From Microvirga soli (GTDB lineage Bacteria > Pseudomonadota > Alphaproteobacteria > Rhizobiales > Beijerinckiaceae): DNA of 37,514 bases. Numbering within the stretch: position 1 is the first letter of the stretch; the number at the start of each line of letters is the position of its first letter. The translations under genes and the position numbers were made by a program. The stretch spans positions 1-37,514 of the forward strand of contig NZ_JAERQE010000043.1 of assembly GCF_016734765.1 (NCBI RefSeq), read 5' to 3'. Below the pieces are notes generated by a model. The model saw only the letters and a program-made list of their open reading frames with translations. It had not been told where the DNA came from and did no database searches. Below are positions 7,217 through 15,879 of this stretch, one piece after another.

Positions 7217-8755
7217 TCACAGCCAGAACGGATCGACCTTCGATAGCGCCTTTAGAGAGGCCTCGCTCCTGTCGAGAAGCTTTCCCCGCTGCCGCTGCAG
7301 GCGCTTGGGTGAAACCTCGGGGAGGTACATGGCAAGGGAACCGCCGACCGCGAGATCGTTCAGGTCGCCCAAGCTTTCCTGAAGCTCCTCCAGGAGGGAA
7401 GAAAGGGTCTTGCGGCGCTTCTGCGCCTTGCCCGAGGCGAATAGAGAGGCGAAGAACTCGGTGCCGTAGCGCAGCTTCTTGATGCGGATGCGCAGCTCGT
7501 GACGCTCCTCGTCGCCGACGTCCCGCAGGTGCTTTGCGAGCTTGCGGATGCGCTTGAAACGGCGCGAAAGCTCCCGTACCGCGAAATCCCGTGCAGAACG
7601 CTGGCGGGCGGATTTCCGACCCTTGCCGGATGTCGTCCAGGTTCCGGCCTCGATCCAGGCGGCCGCCTGCAGAATCACATCCATGAAGCGGCGGGATTCG
7701 AGGGCCTCCAGCAGATCCTTGTAGGCTTCCTCCCTGCGCCGCTCGATCTCCTCCATCTGCGACGGCTCCGGTCCTGCATCCTCCATGGAGCGCAGCCGTT
7801 CGATGAAGACGTCGAGGTCCCGGGCCGCACCCAGGGCCTGCCCGGCCCAGCGGAGGTTGTCTCGGATCCCGGCACTCTCCGAGTCTGTCAGCAACTGGGT
7901 CCTGAACAGGGAGATGGCGGCCCTCAGGCGCCGCAGGCCCACGCGCATCTGGTGCAGGGCAGCGGGGTCCTGCGTGAGCCGGACCAGGGCTTCGTTCTGC
8001 ACCATGTGGGCGAGGCAGAATCGGGCGATGACCTGGAAGGCCTCGGCGCAGGTTGCATCCTTCGGCAGCTTTATCTTCTCGGTCCGGGCGGGGCGAAGGC
8101 TGCCCTCCTCGAGGAGACGATAGCCGCGCTCGGACTTTGCCACCGTCGAGAGTCTTAAAGGAGCCGTCTCGCTCAGGCTGCGGGCAAGGGCGAAGAGGGC
8201 GCCCGCATCGCCCTGTCGCAATTCGAGTTCGACTTCCGAGAAGGTGACAGCCTTGTCTCCACCGGAGGCTTTGGCCCGGTCGAGGGCTACCTCGATCACG
8301 GTACCGTCGAACGTGGCCTCAAAGGCCTTCCGGTCGGTCTCGACGGCAAAGGCCGGTTTGATGCCGGCCCGAAGGGCTTCGTCCGCGATGAGCTTTTCGA
8401 GAGGGGTGCCGGACGCTGCGGACAGGTCGAGTGCGCCATCGACGGGCGTCTCCCACTCGCCCCGGTCCATGGCGATAGCCTTGTGGGGACCTTCGGCCTT
8501 GATGGTCTGGGTGGCTTTGCCGTTGCGGCGGCGGATGCGCAGGCTGATGCCTTCCCGGTGGAGAGCATGGTCATCCGTGTCGAAATAGACCGCATAGAGA
8601 CGTCCGCTCTGCTTGGGAAGCGGGCGCGCGCTGTCGAGGATGGGGTGCGCGAGCAGGTCCTCGGCAGCGCCGGAGGCGAGTTCCAGCTTCAGCTCAATCT
8701 CGCGGGGGGCAGCCGAGATCGGATCTGGTTTCGGCTTTTTCTTGGAGGCGCTCAT
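7217..8755 (-). CDS. CYTH and CHAD domain protein (inorganic triphosphatase-like)
   Basis: This is a 512-residue two-domain protein. The CYTH domain (about residues 15-215) opens with the ExExK metal-binding motif in REIELKLEL and has the paired basic and acidic strands of triphosphate tunnel enzymes, so hydrolysis of inorganic triphosphate is likely. The CHAD domain (about 230-505) is a helical bundle with many conserved His and Arg, seen as VRLTQDPAALHQMRVGLRRLR; CHAD domains bind polyphosphate. The N-terminus starts with a Lys/Pro-rich tail. The gene sits between yidC and engB. It starts 79 bp beyond the yidC terminator, so it probably has its own promoter. Confidence 0.9.
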   Translation of the reverse strand: MSASKKKPKPDPISAAPREIELKLELASGAAEDLLAHPILDSARPLPKQSGRLYAVYFDTDDHALHREGISLRIRRRNGKATQTIKAEGPHKAIAMDRGEWETPVDGALDLSAASGTPLEKLIADEALRAGIKPAFAVETDRKAFEATFDGTVIEVALDRAKASGGDKAVTFSEVELELRQGDAGALFALARSLSETAPLRLSTVAKSERGYRLLEEGSLRPARTEKIKLPKDATCAEAFQVIARFCLAHMVQNEALVRLTQDPAALHQMRVGLRRLRAAISLFRTQLLTDSESAGIRDNLRWAGQALGAARDLDVFIERLRSMEDAGPEPSQMEEIERRREEAYKDLLEALESRRFMDVILQAAAWIEAGTWTTSGKGRKSARQRSARDFAVRELSRRFKRIRKLAKHLRDVGDEERHELRIRIKKLRYGTEFFASLFASGKAQKRRKTLSSLLEELQESLGDLNDLAVGGSLAMYLPEVSPKRLQRQRGKLLDRSEASLKALSKVDPFWL

Positions 8756-8833
8756 GATCCGTCACCGCATTCTATGGAGGATGGATATAGATGTGTGCCG
8801 GACGGATGACATGATGGGCACACGTCATCTGCA

Positions 8834-8864
8834 AAAGAAAATCCCCGGGACACGGCCCGGGGAT
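8834..8864 (-). terminator. Terminator of the rpmH-rnpA-yidC transcript
   Basis: A perfect 9-bp GC-rich stem (8841-8849 with 8856-8864) and six-base loop is followed, on the minus strand, by a T-rich run at 8842-8831. It lies 25 bp after the yidC stop. Confidence 0.85.
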
Positions 8865-8888
8865 GATCACGTTTCAATCTGGCGCTGT

Positions 8889-10748
8889 TCAGCCCTTGGC
8901 TGAACTGGTCTTGCGGCTGAATGTTTTGCGCAGGTTGTCGAAGAGTTCGATCTTCACACCGTTGCGGCGCATGATGAAGCCCTGCTGGGTCACCGAGAGA
9001 AGGTTGTTCCAAGCCCAGTAGATCACGAGACCGGCCGGGAACGAGCCCAGCATGAAGGTGAAGATCACCGGCATCCAGGCGAAGACCTGCTTCTGCACCG
9101 GGTCCGGCGGCTCCGGGTTCATCTTCATCTGCAGCCACATGGTGATGCCCATAAGAATCGGCCAAACGCCGAGCATCAGGAAGTGGCCGATCACCGGAAC
9201 CGCGCCCGGGTTGTAGGGCAGGAGGCCGAACAGGTTGAAGATTGACGTCGGATCCGGAGCCGCGAGGTCGCGGATCCAGCCGAAGAACGGCGCATGGCGC
9301 ATCTCGATAGTGACGAAGAGCACTTTATAGAGCGCGAAGAATACCGGGATCTGGATCAGCACCGGCCAGCAGCCCGCGACCGGATTGATCTTCTCCTTCC
9401 GGTAAAGCTCCATCAGGGCCTGCTGCTGCTTCATCTTGTCGTCCGCATAGCGCTCGCGGATCGACGTCATCTCCGGTTGTACCGCCTTCATCTTCGCCAT
9501 GGAGGCGTAAGACTTGTTGGCGAGCGGGAAGAACAGGATCTTCAGCAGCACCGTGACGATCAGGATCGCGATACCGAAGTTGCCGAACAGGTGGAAGAAG
9601 AAGTCGAGCACCTTAAAGAGCGGCTTGGTGATGAAGTAGAACCAGCCCCAGTCGATCAGGAGGTCGAAGTTCTTGATGCCGAGCGCCTCGTGATAGGAGT
9701 CGACGGTGGCAACCTCCTTGGCGCCTGCGAACAGGCGCTGCGTCACCTCCGTGGTGGCGCCGGGCTGAAGCGTCTGCGCCGCACCGAGCATGTTGGCCTG
9801 ATAGATCTGGCCCGTCGGGCCTTGGCGCATGGTGAAGGAGCCCTGGTAGGGCTGCGCCTGATCCGGAATGACCGCAGCGGCCCAGTACTTGTCGGTGATG
9901 CCGACGAAGCCGCCGTTCACGCCTTCCCACACCTCGCCGACGGTGTTCTGGCCGGCAGGAACCGGATCTTCCTTGGCGATGGCGTCGTAGGTGTATTCCT
10001 GCAGGCCCTTGTCGCCGAGGACGCCGATGAGGCCCTCGTGGAGCACGTAGTAGCCGAGAGTCGTCGGCTTGCCGTGGCGGGAGACGAGGCCGTAGGGGTG
10101 CAGGGTCGTGGCTGCGGAGCCGCGGTTCTCGACGGCGTTCTTCACGGTGAACATGGACTTGTCGTCCACGGAGATCGTGCGCCGGAAGATCAGGCCCTGG
10201 CCGTTGTCCCAGGTAAGCGTCACCGGGGAGGATGCGTTGAGCGTCGTGCGATCAGCGGTCCAGACCGTCTCGGCGGTCGGCAGGGCGCCGTTCTCGCCCC
10301 CAACCCAGCCGAAATCGGCGTAATACGGGTTCTGAGTGCCGGCGGGCGAGAGCAGCACGATGTTCGCGCTGCGCGGATCCACCGTCTCGCGGTAGTTCTT
10401 GAGCGACACGTCGTCGATGCGGCCGCCGCGCAGGTTGATCGAGCCGGCGATGGTGGGGGTGTCGATGGCGACGCGCGGCGAGCGGGCCAGCGCCGCCTCA
10501 CGGGTTTCGACCGCAAGAGCCAGCGGGGTGCTCGGCACCGTTCCCGGTACGGTGGGGGCAGCGCCCCCGGCCTGGCTCGGGCTGGCCGGTGGGTTCGGCG
10601 CATTGGGATTGACCTGCGTGGATTGCTGCTGCTGGGCAGCCAGGCGCTGCCTTTCGGCCTCCGGGGCCGCGAAGAAGTATTGCCAGCCTAGCAGGACCGC
10701 CATCGACAGCACGATGGCGACGATGAGGTTTTTGTTGTCATCACGCAT
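8889..10748 (-). CDS. yidC: Membrane protein insertase YidC
   Basis: YidC inserts proteins into the inner membrane, alone or with SecYEG. The 619-residue protein starts MRDDNKNLIVAIVLSMAVLL with the first membrane helix. A Pro/Ala-rich linker and the large periplasmic domain (about residues 75-370) follow. The conserved insertase core has several helices: PLFKVLDFFFHLFGNFGIAI, then INPVAGCWPVLIQIPVFFALY, and near the end MPVIFTFMLGSFPAGLVIYW. ATG at 10748 is the right start; it overlaps the rnpA end by 8 bp, and an upstream in-frame extension lies inside rnpA. No yidD gene is seen between rnpA and yidC. Confidence 0.97.
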   Translation of the reverse strand: MRDDNKNLIVAIVLSMAVLLGWQYFFAAPEAERQRLAAQQQQSTQVNPNAPNPPASPSQAGGAAPTVPGTVPSTPLALAVETREAALARSPRVAIDTPTIAGSINLRGGRIDDVSLKNYRETVDPRSANIVLLSPAGTQNPYYADFGWVGGENGALPTAETVWTADRTTLNASSPVTLTWDNGQGLIFRRTISVDDKSMFTVKNAVENRGSAATTLHPYGLVSRHGKPTTLGYYVLHEGLIGVLGDKGLQEYTYDAIAKEDPVPAGQNTVGEVWEGVNGGFVGITDKYWAAAVIPDQAQPYQGSFTMRQGPTGQIYQANMLGAAQTLQPGATTEVTQRLFAGAKEVATVDSYHEALGIKNFDLLIDWGWFYFITKPLFKVLDFFFHLFGNFGIAILIVTVLLKILFFPLANKSYASMAKMKAVQPEMTSIRERYADDKMKQQQALMELYRKEKINPVAGCWPVLIQIPVFFALYKVLFVTIEMRHAPFFGWIRDLAAPDPTSIFNLFGLLPYNPGAVPVIGHFLMLGVWPILMGITMWLQMKMNPEPPDPVQKQVFAWMPVIFTFMLGSFPAGLVIYWAWNNLLSVTQQGFIMRRNGVKIELFDNLRKTFSRKTSSAKG

Positions 10749-11172
10749 GGGATTGTCCGCGACGCTCGCCGTTGGAGGGAGGTGAGGAGGAAGAACGCTC
10801 TGCGGGAGAGGCGCCTTTCGGCTTAGTGACTGCCCGCAATGCGCGCCGAAGATCGGCGATGAGAACGTCGAACTCGGCGGAGAGGATGTCTCGCCGTCCG
10901 ATGACGACGACATCCGCATCTATATTTGCGTAGTCCTGACCAGCCGTGGGGATGGCGGCCCGGAGCCGGCGCTTGATGCGGTTGCGCTCCGTGGCGTGGC
11001 CGACCCGCTTCGTGACCGTGAGGCCGAAGCGCAGGCCGAGGCCAGAACCTTCCCGAAGGCGAGCCTGAACCGTCATCCGCTCGGTATGAAAGCGGCGGCC
11101 GGAGGCCGCCGCGACGAAGTCAGGTCTTTTCGTCAGACGCCCGAGGCTAGACGTTGCGCGAGCTTCGCGCAT
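10741..11172 (-). CDS. rnpA: Ribonuclease P protein component
   Basis: RnpA is the protein cofactor of RNase P, which trims the 5' ends of precursor tRNAs. The 143-residue protein shows RLTKRPDFVAAASGRRFHT near the N-terminus and the RNR signature RFGLTVTKRVGHATERNRIKRRLR at about residues 48-71. The C-terminal tail is Ser/Pro-rich and longer than in E. coli, as is common in alphaproteobacteria. It lies 20 bp after rpmH. The exact start is less certain because no strong ribosome site precedes ATG 11172. Confidence 0.95.
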   Translation of the reverse strand: MREARATSSLGRLTKRPDFVAAASGRRFHTERMTVQARLREGSGLGLRFGLTVTKRVGHATERNRIKRRLRAAIPTAGQDYANIDADVVVIGRRDILSAEFDVLIADLRRALRAVTKPKGASPAERSSSSPPSNGERRGQSHA

Positions 11173-11192
11173 CGGGCTGCTCTTGACGGCGC

Positions 11193-11327
11193 TTACGCGG
11201 ACAGGCGCTTGCGGCCATGAGCGCGGCGAGCGGCAATGACCTTGCGGCCACCCTTGGTCGCCATGCGCGCACGGAAGCCGTGGCGGCGCTTGCGAACCAG
11301 CTTGCTCGGTTGATACGTCCTCTTCAC
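11193..11327 (-). CDS. rpmH: 50S ribosomal protein L34
   Basis: This small gene of 44 codons reads MKRTYQPSKLVRKRRHGFRA and ends in RRAHGRKRLSA, the textbook L34 sequence, very rich in Arg and Lys. The start codon is GTG at 11327, with GGAGAAG as ribosome site. It heads the rpmH-rnpA-yidC transcript and is preceded by a promoter about 130 bp upstream. Confidence 0.97.
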   Translation of the reverse strand: MKRTYQPSKLVRKRRHGFRARMATKGGRKVIAARRAHGRKRLSA

Positions 11328-11454
11328 GGCACTTCTCCGGTAGAATGGGGCAGCGGTGCTCGAAGGCTCGCGCCCGTCTGGTTGGGAGGGGTTTCCCCCG
11401 AAACTGTTTCGAAAAAACGATCAGCGCCCAAGAAGAGCGCTGTCAGCTTGCGGG

Positions 11455-11483
11455 CTTATGAAGGAACGGAGTGGCAAAGTCAA
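11455..11483 (-). promoter_or_regulatory. Housekeeping-sigma promoter for rpmH-rnpA-yidC
   Basis: On the minus strand TTGACT (11483-11478) and CATAAG (11460-11455) are 17 bp apart, close to the sigma-70 consensus. Transcription would start near 11448 and leave a leader of about 120 bases before the L34 start. The 266-bp gap 11328-11593 holds no convincing gene. Confidence 0.6.
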
Positions 11484-11593
11484 CGCTGCTTTGGCCTTCG
11501 TGCGGCAATCCGGCCCCGCCTCACCAAGCTGTGACGGATCGGCAGGCTTGACCTTACAGGGTGCTCCATACCACACCGGTTCCAGGAGGACAC

Positions 11594-12388
11594 GTGGCCC
11601 AGACAGATCCGAAACCGCAGAGCCCGAAAGAGGCAGGTCGTTTCTGGCGCATGGTGCCCCTGATCGTCGTTTTGATAGCGATCGGAGCCGTTTTTGCAAC
11701 GGGCCTGCACCGCTCGCTCACGTTTGAGACCTTCGTGCGCTATCAGGGCTGGCTCCAAGACCTCGTGGCCGCCAACGGTCCGGCGATGCTGGGGCTCTAT
11801 AGCCTGATCTATGTGACGGCCGTGACCCTCTCGCTGCCGGCTTCGGCCTTTCTGACTGCCATCGGAGGCTATCTCTTCGGCTGGCCGCTCGGAGGCATCA
11901 CGGCGAATCTTGCCGCAACGCTCGGGGCTGCCAATATCTTTCTCATCGCCCGCTCCTCCCTGGGGCGCCCTCTGCTCGAACGGGCAGGGTCACGCATCCA
12001 GGGTCTTGCGGCAGGCTTCCGGAAGCAGTCTTTTCTCTATCTTCTCTCCCTGCGCCTGATCCCCGTGGTGCCATTCTGGCTCACGAACCTGGCTGCGGCC
12101 TTCTTCGGCATGCGTCTCAGGCCCTTCGTTCTGGCAACCCAGCTCGGAATGCTGCCGGCCTCGTTCGCCTTCGCCCTCGCCGGCTCGGGGCTCGATGAGG
12201 TCATCGCCAAGCATGAGAAGCAGCGCACCGCCTGCATGACCCTGGGGCGGAGCGATTGTGCCATAGATTTCAATGCTAAAAGCCTGTTGACGCCCGAGTT
12301 GATGACTGCTCTCGCTCTGCTCGGGATTTTGGCGTTGATCCCGATTGCGCTGAAGCAATGGCGCCGTGGCAAAACAGGCGAGAGCTGA
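11594..12388 (+). CDS. TVP38/TMEM64 (VTT domain) membrane protein
   Basis: This is a 264-residue DedA-superfamily membrane protein with the VTT/SNARE-associated domain (PF09335). Five or six hydrophobic segments are seen, including an N-terminal helix at about residues 20-40. The hallmark stretch is LSLPASAFLTAIGGYLFGWPLGG followed by GAANIFLIAR, and later SLRLIPVVPFWLTNLAAAFFGM. Members are thought to be lipid scramblases or transporters. I chose GTG at 11594 because AGGAGG lies four bases before it. The stop overlaps the next start as TGATG. It is the first gene of a three-gene operon with a flavoprotein and a histidine kinase. Confidence 0.88.
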   Translation: MAQTDPKPQSPKEAGRFWRMVPLIVVLIAIGAVFATGLHRSLTFETFVRYQGWLQDLVAANGPAMLGLYSLIYVTAVTLSLPASAFLTAIGGYLFGWPLGGITANLAATLGAANIFLIARSSLGRPLLERAGSRIQGLAAGFRKQSFLYLLSLRLIPVVPFWLTNLAAAFFGMRLRPFVLATQLGMLPASFAFALAGSGLDEVIAKHEKQRTACMTLGRSDCAIDFNAKSLLTPELMTALALLGILALIPIALKQWRRGKTGES

Positions 12389-13845
12389 TGGTGAAGCTGG
12401 CAGACCAAGAGGGCAGGCTTATCTTACGCCCTGACCTGTGCGTCATCGGCGCCGGCTCGGCCGGTCTGTCGGTCGCGTCTATCGCGGCATCCTTCGGCGC
12501 CTCCGTGGTGCTGGTCGAGAAGAACAGGATGGGCGGCGACTGCTTGAATGTGGGCTGTGTTCCCTCGAAAGCCCTGATCGCCGCGTCTCTTCACGCCCGC
12601 ACCATGCGCGAAGCAGGGAGCTTCGGGATCGGGGGAGGGGAGCCCAGCGTCGACTTCGCCAAGGTTCATGCGCATGTGAAGGGCGCCATTGCGGCCATCG
12701 CCCCCATGGATTCAGGCGAGCGCTATCGGGCCATGGGCGTGTCGGTGATCGAGAGCGAAGCGCGGTTCACCGATGCCCAGACGGTTGTCGCCGCCGACCA
12801 GGTGATCGAGGCCCGCCGCTTCGTCATCGCGACCGGCTCCCGTCCCGCCGTTCCGCCGATTCCTGGACTTGAGCAGATCTCCTATCTGACCAACGAGACC
12901 ATCTTCGATCTTGCCGAGAAGCCCGAGCATCTCGTCGTGATCGGGGGAGGCGCCGTGGGGGTCGAGATCGCTCAGGCCTATCGCCTCCTGGGCGCGGAGG
13001 TCACGCTTCTGGAGGCCGGCGAGCGCCTCCTGGCGCAGGAAGATCCCGAGATGGCAAGCATCATCGAAGGGGCTCTGCGGTCGGATGGCGTCGTTGTCAG
13101 AGCAGGTAGCTCCATCAGCAGGGTCGAGCCGGCGGAAGCGGGGGGCGTCGGTGTTGTCCTCGACAGCAGTGAGACGATCAAGGGGAGCCATCTGCTTGTC
13201 GCGACGGGCCGCAAGCCTATCGTGGATGACATCGGCCTCGAGGCTGCGGGAATCGCGTCCGATGCCTCGGGGATCCTCGTCGACAAAGGGCTCAGGACCT
13301 CCAACCGGCGCGTTTATGCCATCGGCGATTGTGCCGGCGGAGCGGGCGCTGGGGCCCGGTTCACCCATGTGGCCAACCATCATGCGGGCCTGGTGATCCG
13401 GAATGCCCTGTTCCGGCTCCCCATTCGCGTCGGGCAGGCTCCCATTCCCCGCGTGACCTATACGGCGCCGGAGTTCGCCTCCGTCGGGCTGACCGAGGCG
13501 CAGGCGCGGAAGGAGCACGGCACCATCCGCATCCTGCGCTGGGCTTTTGCCGACAACGACAGGGCCCGCACGGAGAGACGGACCGAAGGACATGTGAAAG
13601 CCGTTGTCACCCCGCGCGGCAGGATCCTGGGCTGCTCCATCGTCGGGGCTCATGCGGGCGAGCTGATCATGCCGTGGGTTCTGGCCATGAGCCGCGGCTT
13701 GAAGGTTTCCCATCTCGCCGGGTTGATCTATCCCTACCCTACATATTCCGAGGTGACGAAGAGCACGGCTGTGGAGTTTCTCAAGCCTTCGGCTCAGAAT
13801 CCCTGGGTGCGGCGGCTGGTGTCCCTGGTTCGCCGCTTGGGATGA
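12388..13845 (+). CDS. FAD-dependent pyridine nucleotide-disulfide oxidoreductase (mercuric reductase/Lpd-like)
   Basis: This is a 485-residue class I flavoprotein disulfide reductase. FAD-binding GAGSAGLSVA is at about residues 21-30, the redox disulfide is Cys52/Cys57 in GGDCLNVGCVPSK, the NAD(P)H-binding GGGAVGVEIA is near 190, and YAIGDCAGG is the second FAD motif. The C-terminal dimer region reads YPYPTYSEV, where lipoamide dehydrogenase and glutathione reductase carry a catalytic His; Tyr there recalls MerA-type enzymes. The N-terminal mercury-binding domain and C-terminal cysteine pair of true MerA are absent, so mercury reduction is not implied. Overlaps tie it to the TVP38 gene and the kinase. 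Confidence 0.85.
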   Translation: MVKLADQEGRLILRPDLCVIGAGSAGLSVASIAASFGASVVLVEKNRMGGDCLNVGCVPSKALIAASLHARTMREAGSFGIGGGEPSVDFAKVHAHVKGAIAAIAPMDSGERYRAMGVSVIESEARFTDAQTVVAADQVIEARRFVIATGSRPAVPPIPGLEQISYLTNETIFDLAEKPEHLVVIGGGAVGVEIAQAYRLLGAEVTLLEAGERLLAQEDPEMASIIEGALRSDGVVVRAGSSISRVEPAEAGGVGVVLDSSETIKGSHLLVATGRKPIVDDIGLEAAGIASDASGILVDKGLRTSNRRVYAIGDCAGGAGAGARFTHVANHHAGLVIRNALFRLPIRVGQAPIPRVTYTAPEFASVGLTEAQARKEHGTIRILRWAFADNDRARTERRTEGHVKAVVTPRGRILGCSIVGAHAGELIMPWVLAMSRGLKVSHLAGLIYPYPTYSEVTKSTAVEFLKPSAQNPWVRRLVSLVRRLG

Positions 13846-15290
13846 AATCGACCATGAGATCTGAGCAGACATCTCTTGCAGGGCGCATCCTGAGCCAGTT
13901 CGGTCTCTCCGCGCGCCTGCTGCTGCTCACGGTGCTGTTCGTGATGATCGCCGAGGTGCTTATCTACGTGCCCTCCGTGGCCAATTTCCGCCTGACATGG
14001 CTGAACGACCGCCTCGCCGCGGCGCAGATCGCCGCCATGGTGCTCGATGCGGCCCCTGAGGAAAGCCTTCCCGAAGAGCTCGAGATACGCCTCCTGCAAG
14101 GGGTCGGAGCCCGGGCCATTGCCCTGCGGGGCGGGGGGCGCAGGAGCCTTCTGGCCGCAGGCGACGTGCCGACCGAGGTGGGCAAGACCGTGGATCTGCG
14201 GGAAGCACGATGGATCACCCTGGTGCAGGATGCCTTCGATGTTCTGCTCAACCCGGCCGACAAGCCGATCCGGGTGATCGGCTCGGGCATGGGCGTCGAC
14301 TTCGTCGAGATGATTCTCGATCAGCGGCCCCTGCGCCACGCCATGATCCAGTTCTCCCGCAACATCCTGTTCCTGTCCCTGTTCATCTCCGTCATCACGG
14401 CGGGCCTCGTCTATCTCACCCTGCAATGGGTGATCGTGCGTCCGGTGCGGCGGCTGACCGGCAACATTGCGGACTTCTCCAGCAATCCCGAGGATGCCTC
14501 CCGGGTCATCCGGCCGACGGATCGCGTCGACGAGATCGGCCTCGCCGAGCAGGCCCTGGCCCGCATGGAAACGACTCTGGCCGATGAGCTACGCCAGAAG
14601 CGGCGTCTTGCGCAGCTCGGCCTTGCGGTGAGTAAGATCAACCACGAGCTGCGCAACATGCTGACCACGGCTCAGCTCCTGACGGATCGCCTGGATAATG
14701 TGAGCGACGATTCCGTTCAGCGCATCGCCCCCAGGCTGGTCAGCACCCTCGATCGGGCGATCGCCTTCTGCGAGACGACCCTGGCCTATGGACGGGCGAC
14801 CGAGCCCCTTCCGCAGCGACGCCTGATCCCCCTGGCGCCCATGATCGACGAGTTGTCGAACCTCACGGATCTCGCGCCCGAGGTCGGGATCGCGTTCCAG
14901 GCCGATGTCCCCGATGACCTGATGGTCGACGCGGATCCCGACCAACTCTCCCGGGTGCTCGTGAACGTGGTCCGCAATGCAGTCCAGGCGCTCAGCCAGA
15001 CCGGCTCCCCCCATGGCCAGCCCTGTATCGACATCTCGGCCCACCGGGAGGGCGGCACTGTCGTGATCTTTATCAAGGACAACGGCCCCGGCATCCCCGA
15101 ACGAGCGAAGGCCAACCTGTTCACGCCTTTCCAGGGCTCGGCTCAGAAGGGCGGCACGGGCCTCGGGCTGCCGATTGCCGCCGAACTCATCCAACTCCAT
15201 GGCGGAACCATCGTTCTCGATGAGGGCCATGGAAAGACCTGCTTCAGGATCACCATCCCCGACCGGCTCACCCCGGCGGAAGCGAACTGA
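13842..15290 (+). CDS. Membrane sensor histidine kinase
   Basis: This is a 482-residue transmembrane kinase. Helix 1 is at about residues 24-46, a periplasmic sensor region of about 120 residues follows, helix 2 is at about 172-195, and a HAMP domain runs from about 196 to 250. The H-box is KINHELRNML with phospho-acceptor His268, followed by the N-box NVVRNAVQAL, G1 DNGPGIP and G2 GGTGLGLPIA. All catalytic motifs look intact. The ATG at 13842 overlaps the flavoprotein stop as ATGA. No response regulator is adjacent, so its partner is elsewhere. The operon suggests that it senses a membrane or redox state. Confidence 0.9.
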   Translation: MKSTMRSEQTSLAGRILSQFGLSARLLLLTVLFVMIAEVLIYVPSVANFRLTWLNDRLAAAQIAAMVLDAAPEESLPEELEIRLLQGVGARAIALRGGGRRSLLAAGDVPTEVGKTVDLREARWITLVQDAFDVLLNPADKPIRVIGSGMGVDFVEMILDQRPLRHAMIQFSRNILFLSLFISVITAGLVYLTLQWVIVRPVRRLTGNIADFSSNPEDASRVIRPTDRVDEIGLAEQALARMETTLADELRQKRRLAQLGLAVSKINHELRNMLTTAQLLTDRLDNVSDDSVQRIAPRLVSTLDRAIAFCETTLAYGRATEPLPQRRLIPLAPMIDELSNLTDLAPEVGIAFQADVPDDLMVDADPDQLSRVLVNVVRNAVQALSQTGSPHGQPCIDISAHREGGTVVIFIKDNGPGIPERAKANLFTPFQGSAQKGGTGLGLPIAAELIQLHGGTIVLDEGHGKTCFRITIPDRLTPAEAN

Positions 15291-15319
15291 GCTTTCGGCA
15301 AAACTTCCGCATAAGAGGC

Positions 15320-15348
15320 TTGCCAACCGCGCCGGATCCCTTTATGTC
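15320..15348 (+). promoter_or_regulatory. Probable promoter of tRNA-Arg
   Basis: TTGCCA at 15320-15325 and TATGTC at 15343-15348 are 17 bp apart, giving a start near 15355, about 40 bp before the mature tRNA. The match is partial. Confidence 0.45.
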
Positions 15349-15394
15349 ACCGGCCTCGGCCAACGTTGCTTCCCGCAACGACTTAGCCGGTCAC

Positions 15395-15471
15395 GCGCCC
15401 GTAGCTCAGCTGGATAGAGCACCAGACTACGAATCTGGGGGTCAGAGGTTCGAATCCTTTCGGGCGCGCCA
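15395..15471 (+). tRNA. tRNA-Arg (anticodon ACG)
   Basis: The 77-base cloverleaf has a perfect acceptor stem GCGCCCG/CGGGCGC, a D arm with GCTC/GAGC, anticodon stem CCAGA/TCTGG, anticodon ACG at 15429-15431, a T arm with GGTTCGAATC, and an encoded CCA end. The wobble A is expected to be deaminated to inosine by TadA. A run of six T follows the CCA and can serve as terminator. Confidence 0.97.
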
Positions 15472-15568
15472 TTTTTTCCAAGACATAGATCCAAGCAGGA
15501 TAAAAGGTTCGAAGGCGCGTTTCGCGCACTCCGGAGCCTTCGTAAGCGCGATCTCCTAAGGGGCGGCT

Positions 15569-15736
15569 TTACACTTCCGCCGTTGGGGTGACGCCGAGAT
15601 CGTCCAGCTTGGCTCGAACCTCCGTGATCGACCGCTTCAGTTTCAGGCTGATAACCGAGACGGGAGTTCCTTCCCGGGCAAGGGTCAGAAGAGTTTGAAC
15701 GGCTTCATAGCTCCAGGAACCGCCGGAAGAATTCAT
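15569..15736 (-). CDS. Small hypothetical protein (55 residues)
   Basis: This short gene reads MNSSGGSWSYEAVQTLLTLA and continues with KLKRSITEVRAKLDDLGV. The central part looks like a helix-turn-helix-like helical pair of the kind found in many small rhizobial proteins, but I do not recognise a named family. ATG 15736 is chosen because GGAGG lies eight bases before it; ATG 15793 would add 19 residues without a ribosome site. An EcfG-like promoter sits at 15824-15848 on this strand, so it is probably a stress-induced gene. Confidence 0.65.
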   Translation of the reverse strand: MNSSGGSWSYEAVQTLLTLAREGTPVSVISLKLKRSITEVRAKLDDLGVTPTAEV

Positions 15737-15823
15737 GGCCGAGACCTCCAATCGTTGATCCGTGAGCGTCGCCTTGAAGTGCGGCGAGATCATGAAAAGG
15801 GGAGGTGGAGAGGCGTTCGTCGC

Positions 15824-15848
15824 AACCTTAGCCGAAGATGTGCGTTCC
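15824..15848 (-). promoter_or_regulatory. EcfG-type promoter for the 55-residue protein
   Basis: On the minus strand GGAAC (15848-15844) is followed by 17 bases and GTT (15826-15824). It points at the small gene ending at 15569 and leaves a leader of about 80 bases. Confidence 0.65.
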
Positions 15849-15879
15849 CTGTAGAGGCAACACTGACAGGAACTCTCTC

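Noticed and set aside
9294..10691. Long open frame (465 codons) antisense to yidC
   Set aside because: It lies wholly within yidC, has no domain sense and comes from the GC-rich third positions of the real gene.
12388..13845. Mercury resistance (merA)
   Set aside because: The mercury-binding N-terminal domain, the C-terminal Cys pair and other mer genes are missing.
12712..13872. Open frame antisense to the flavoprotein gene
   Set aside because: No recognisable domain and full overlap with a gene whose motifs are unmistakable.
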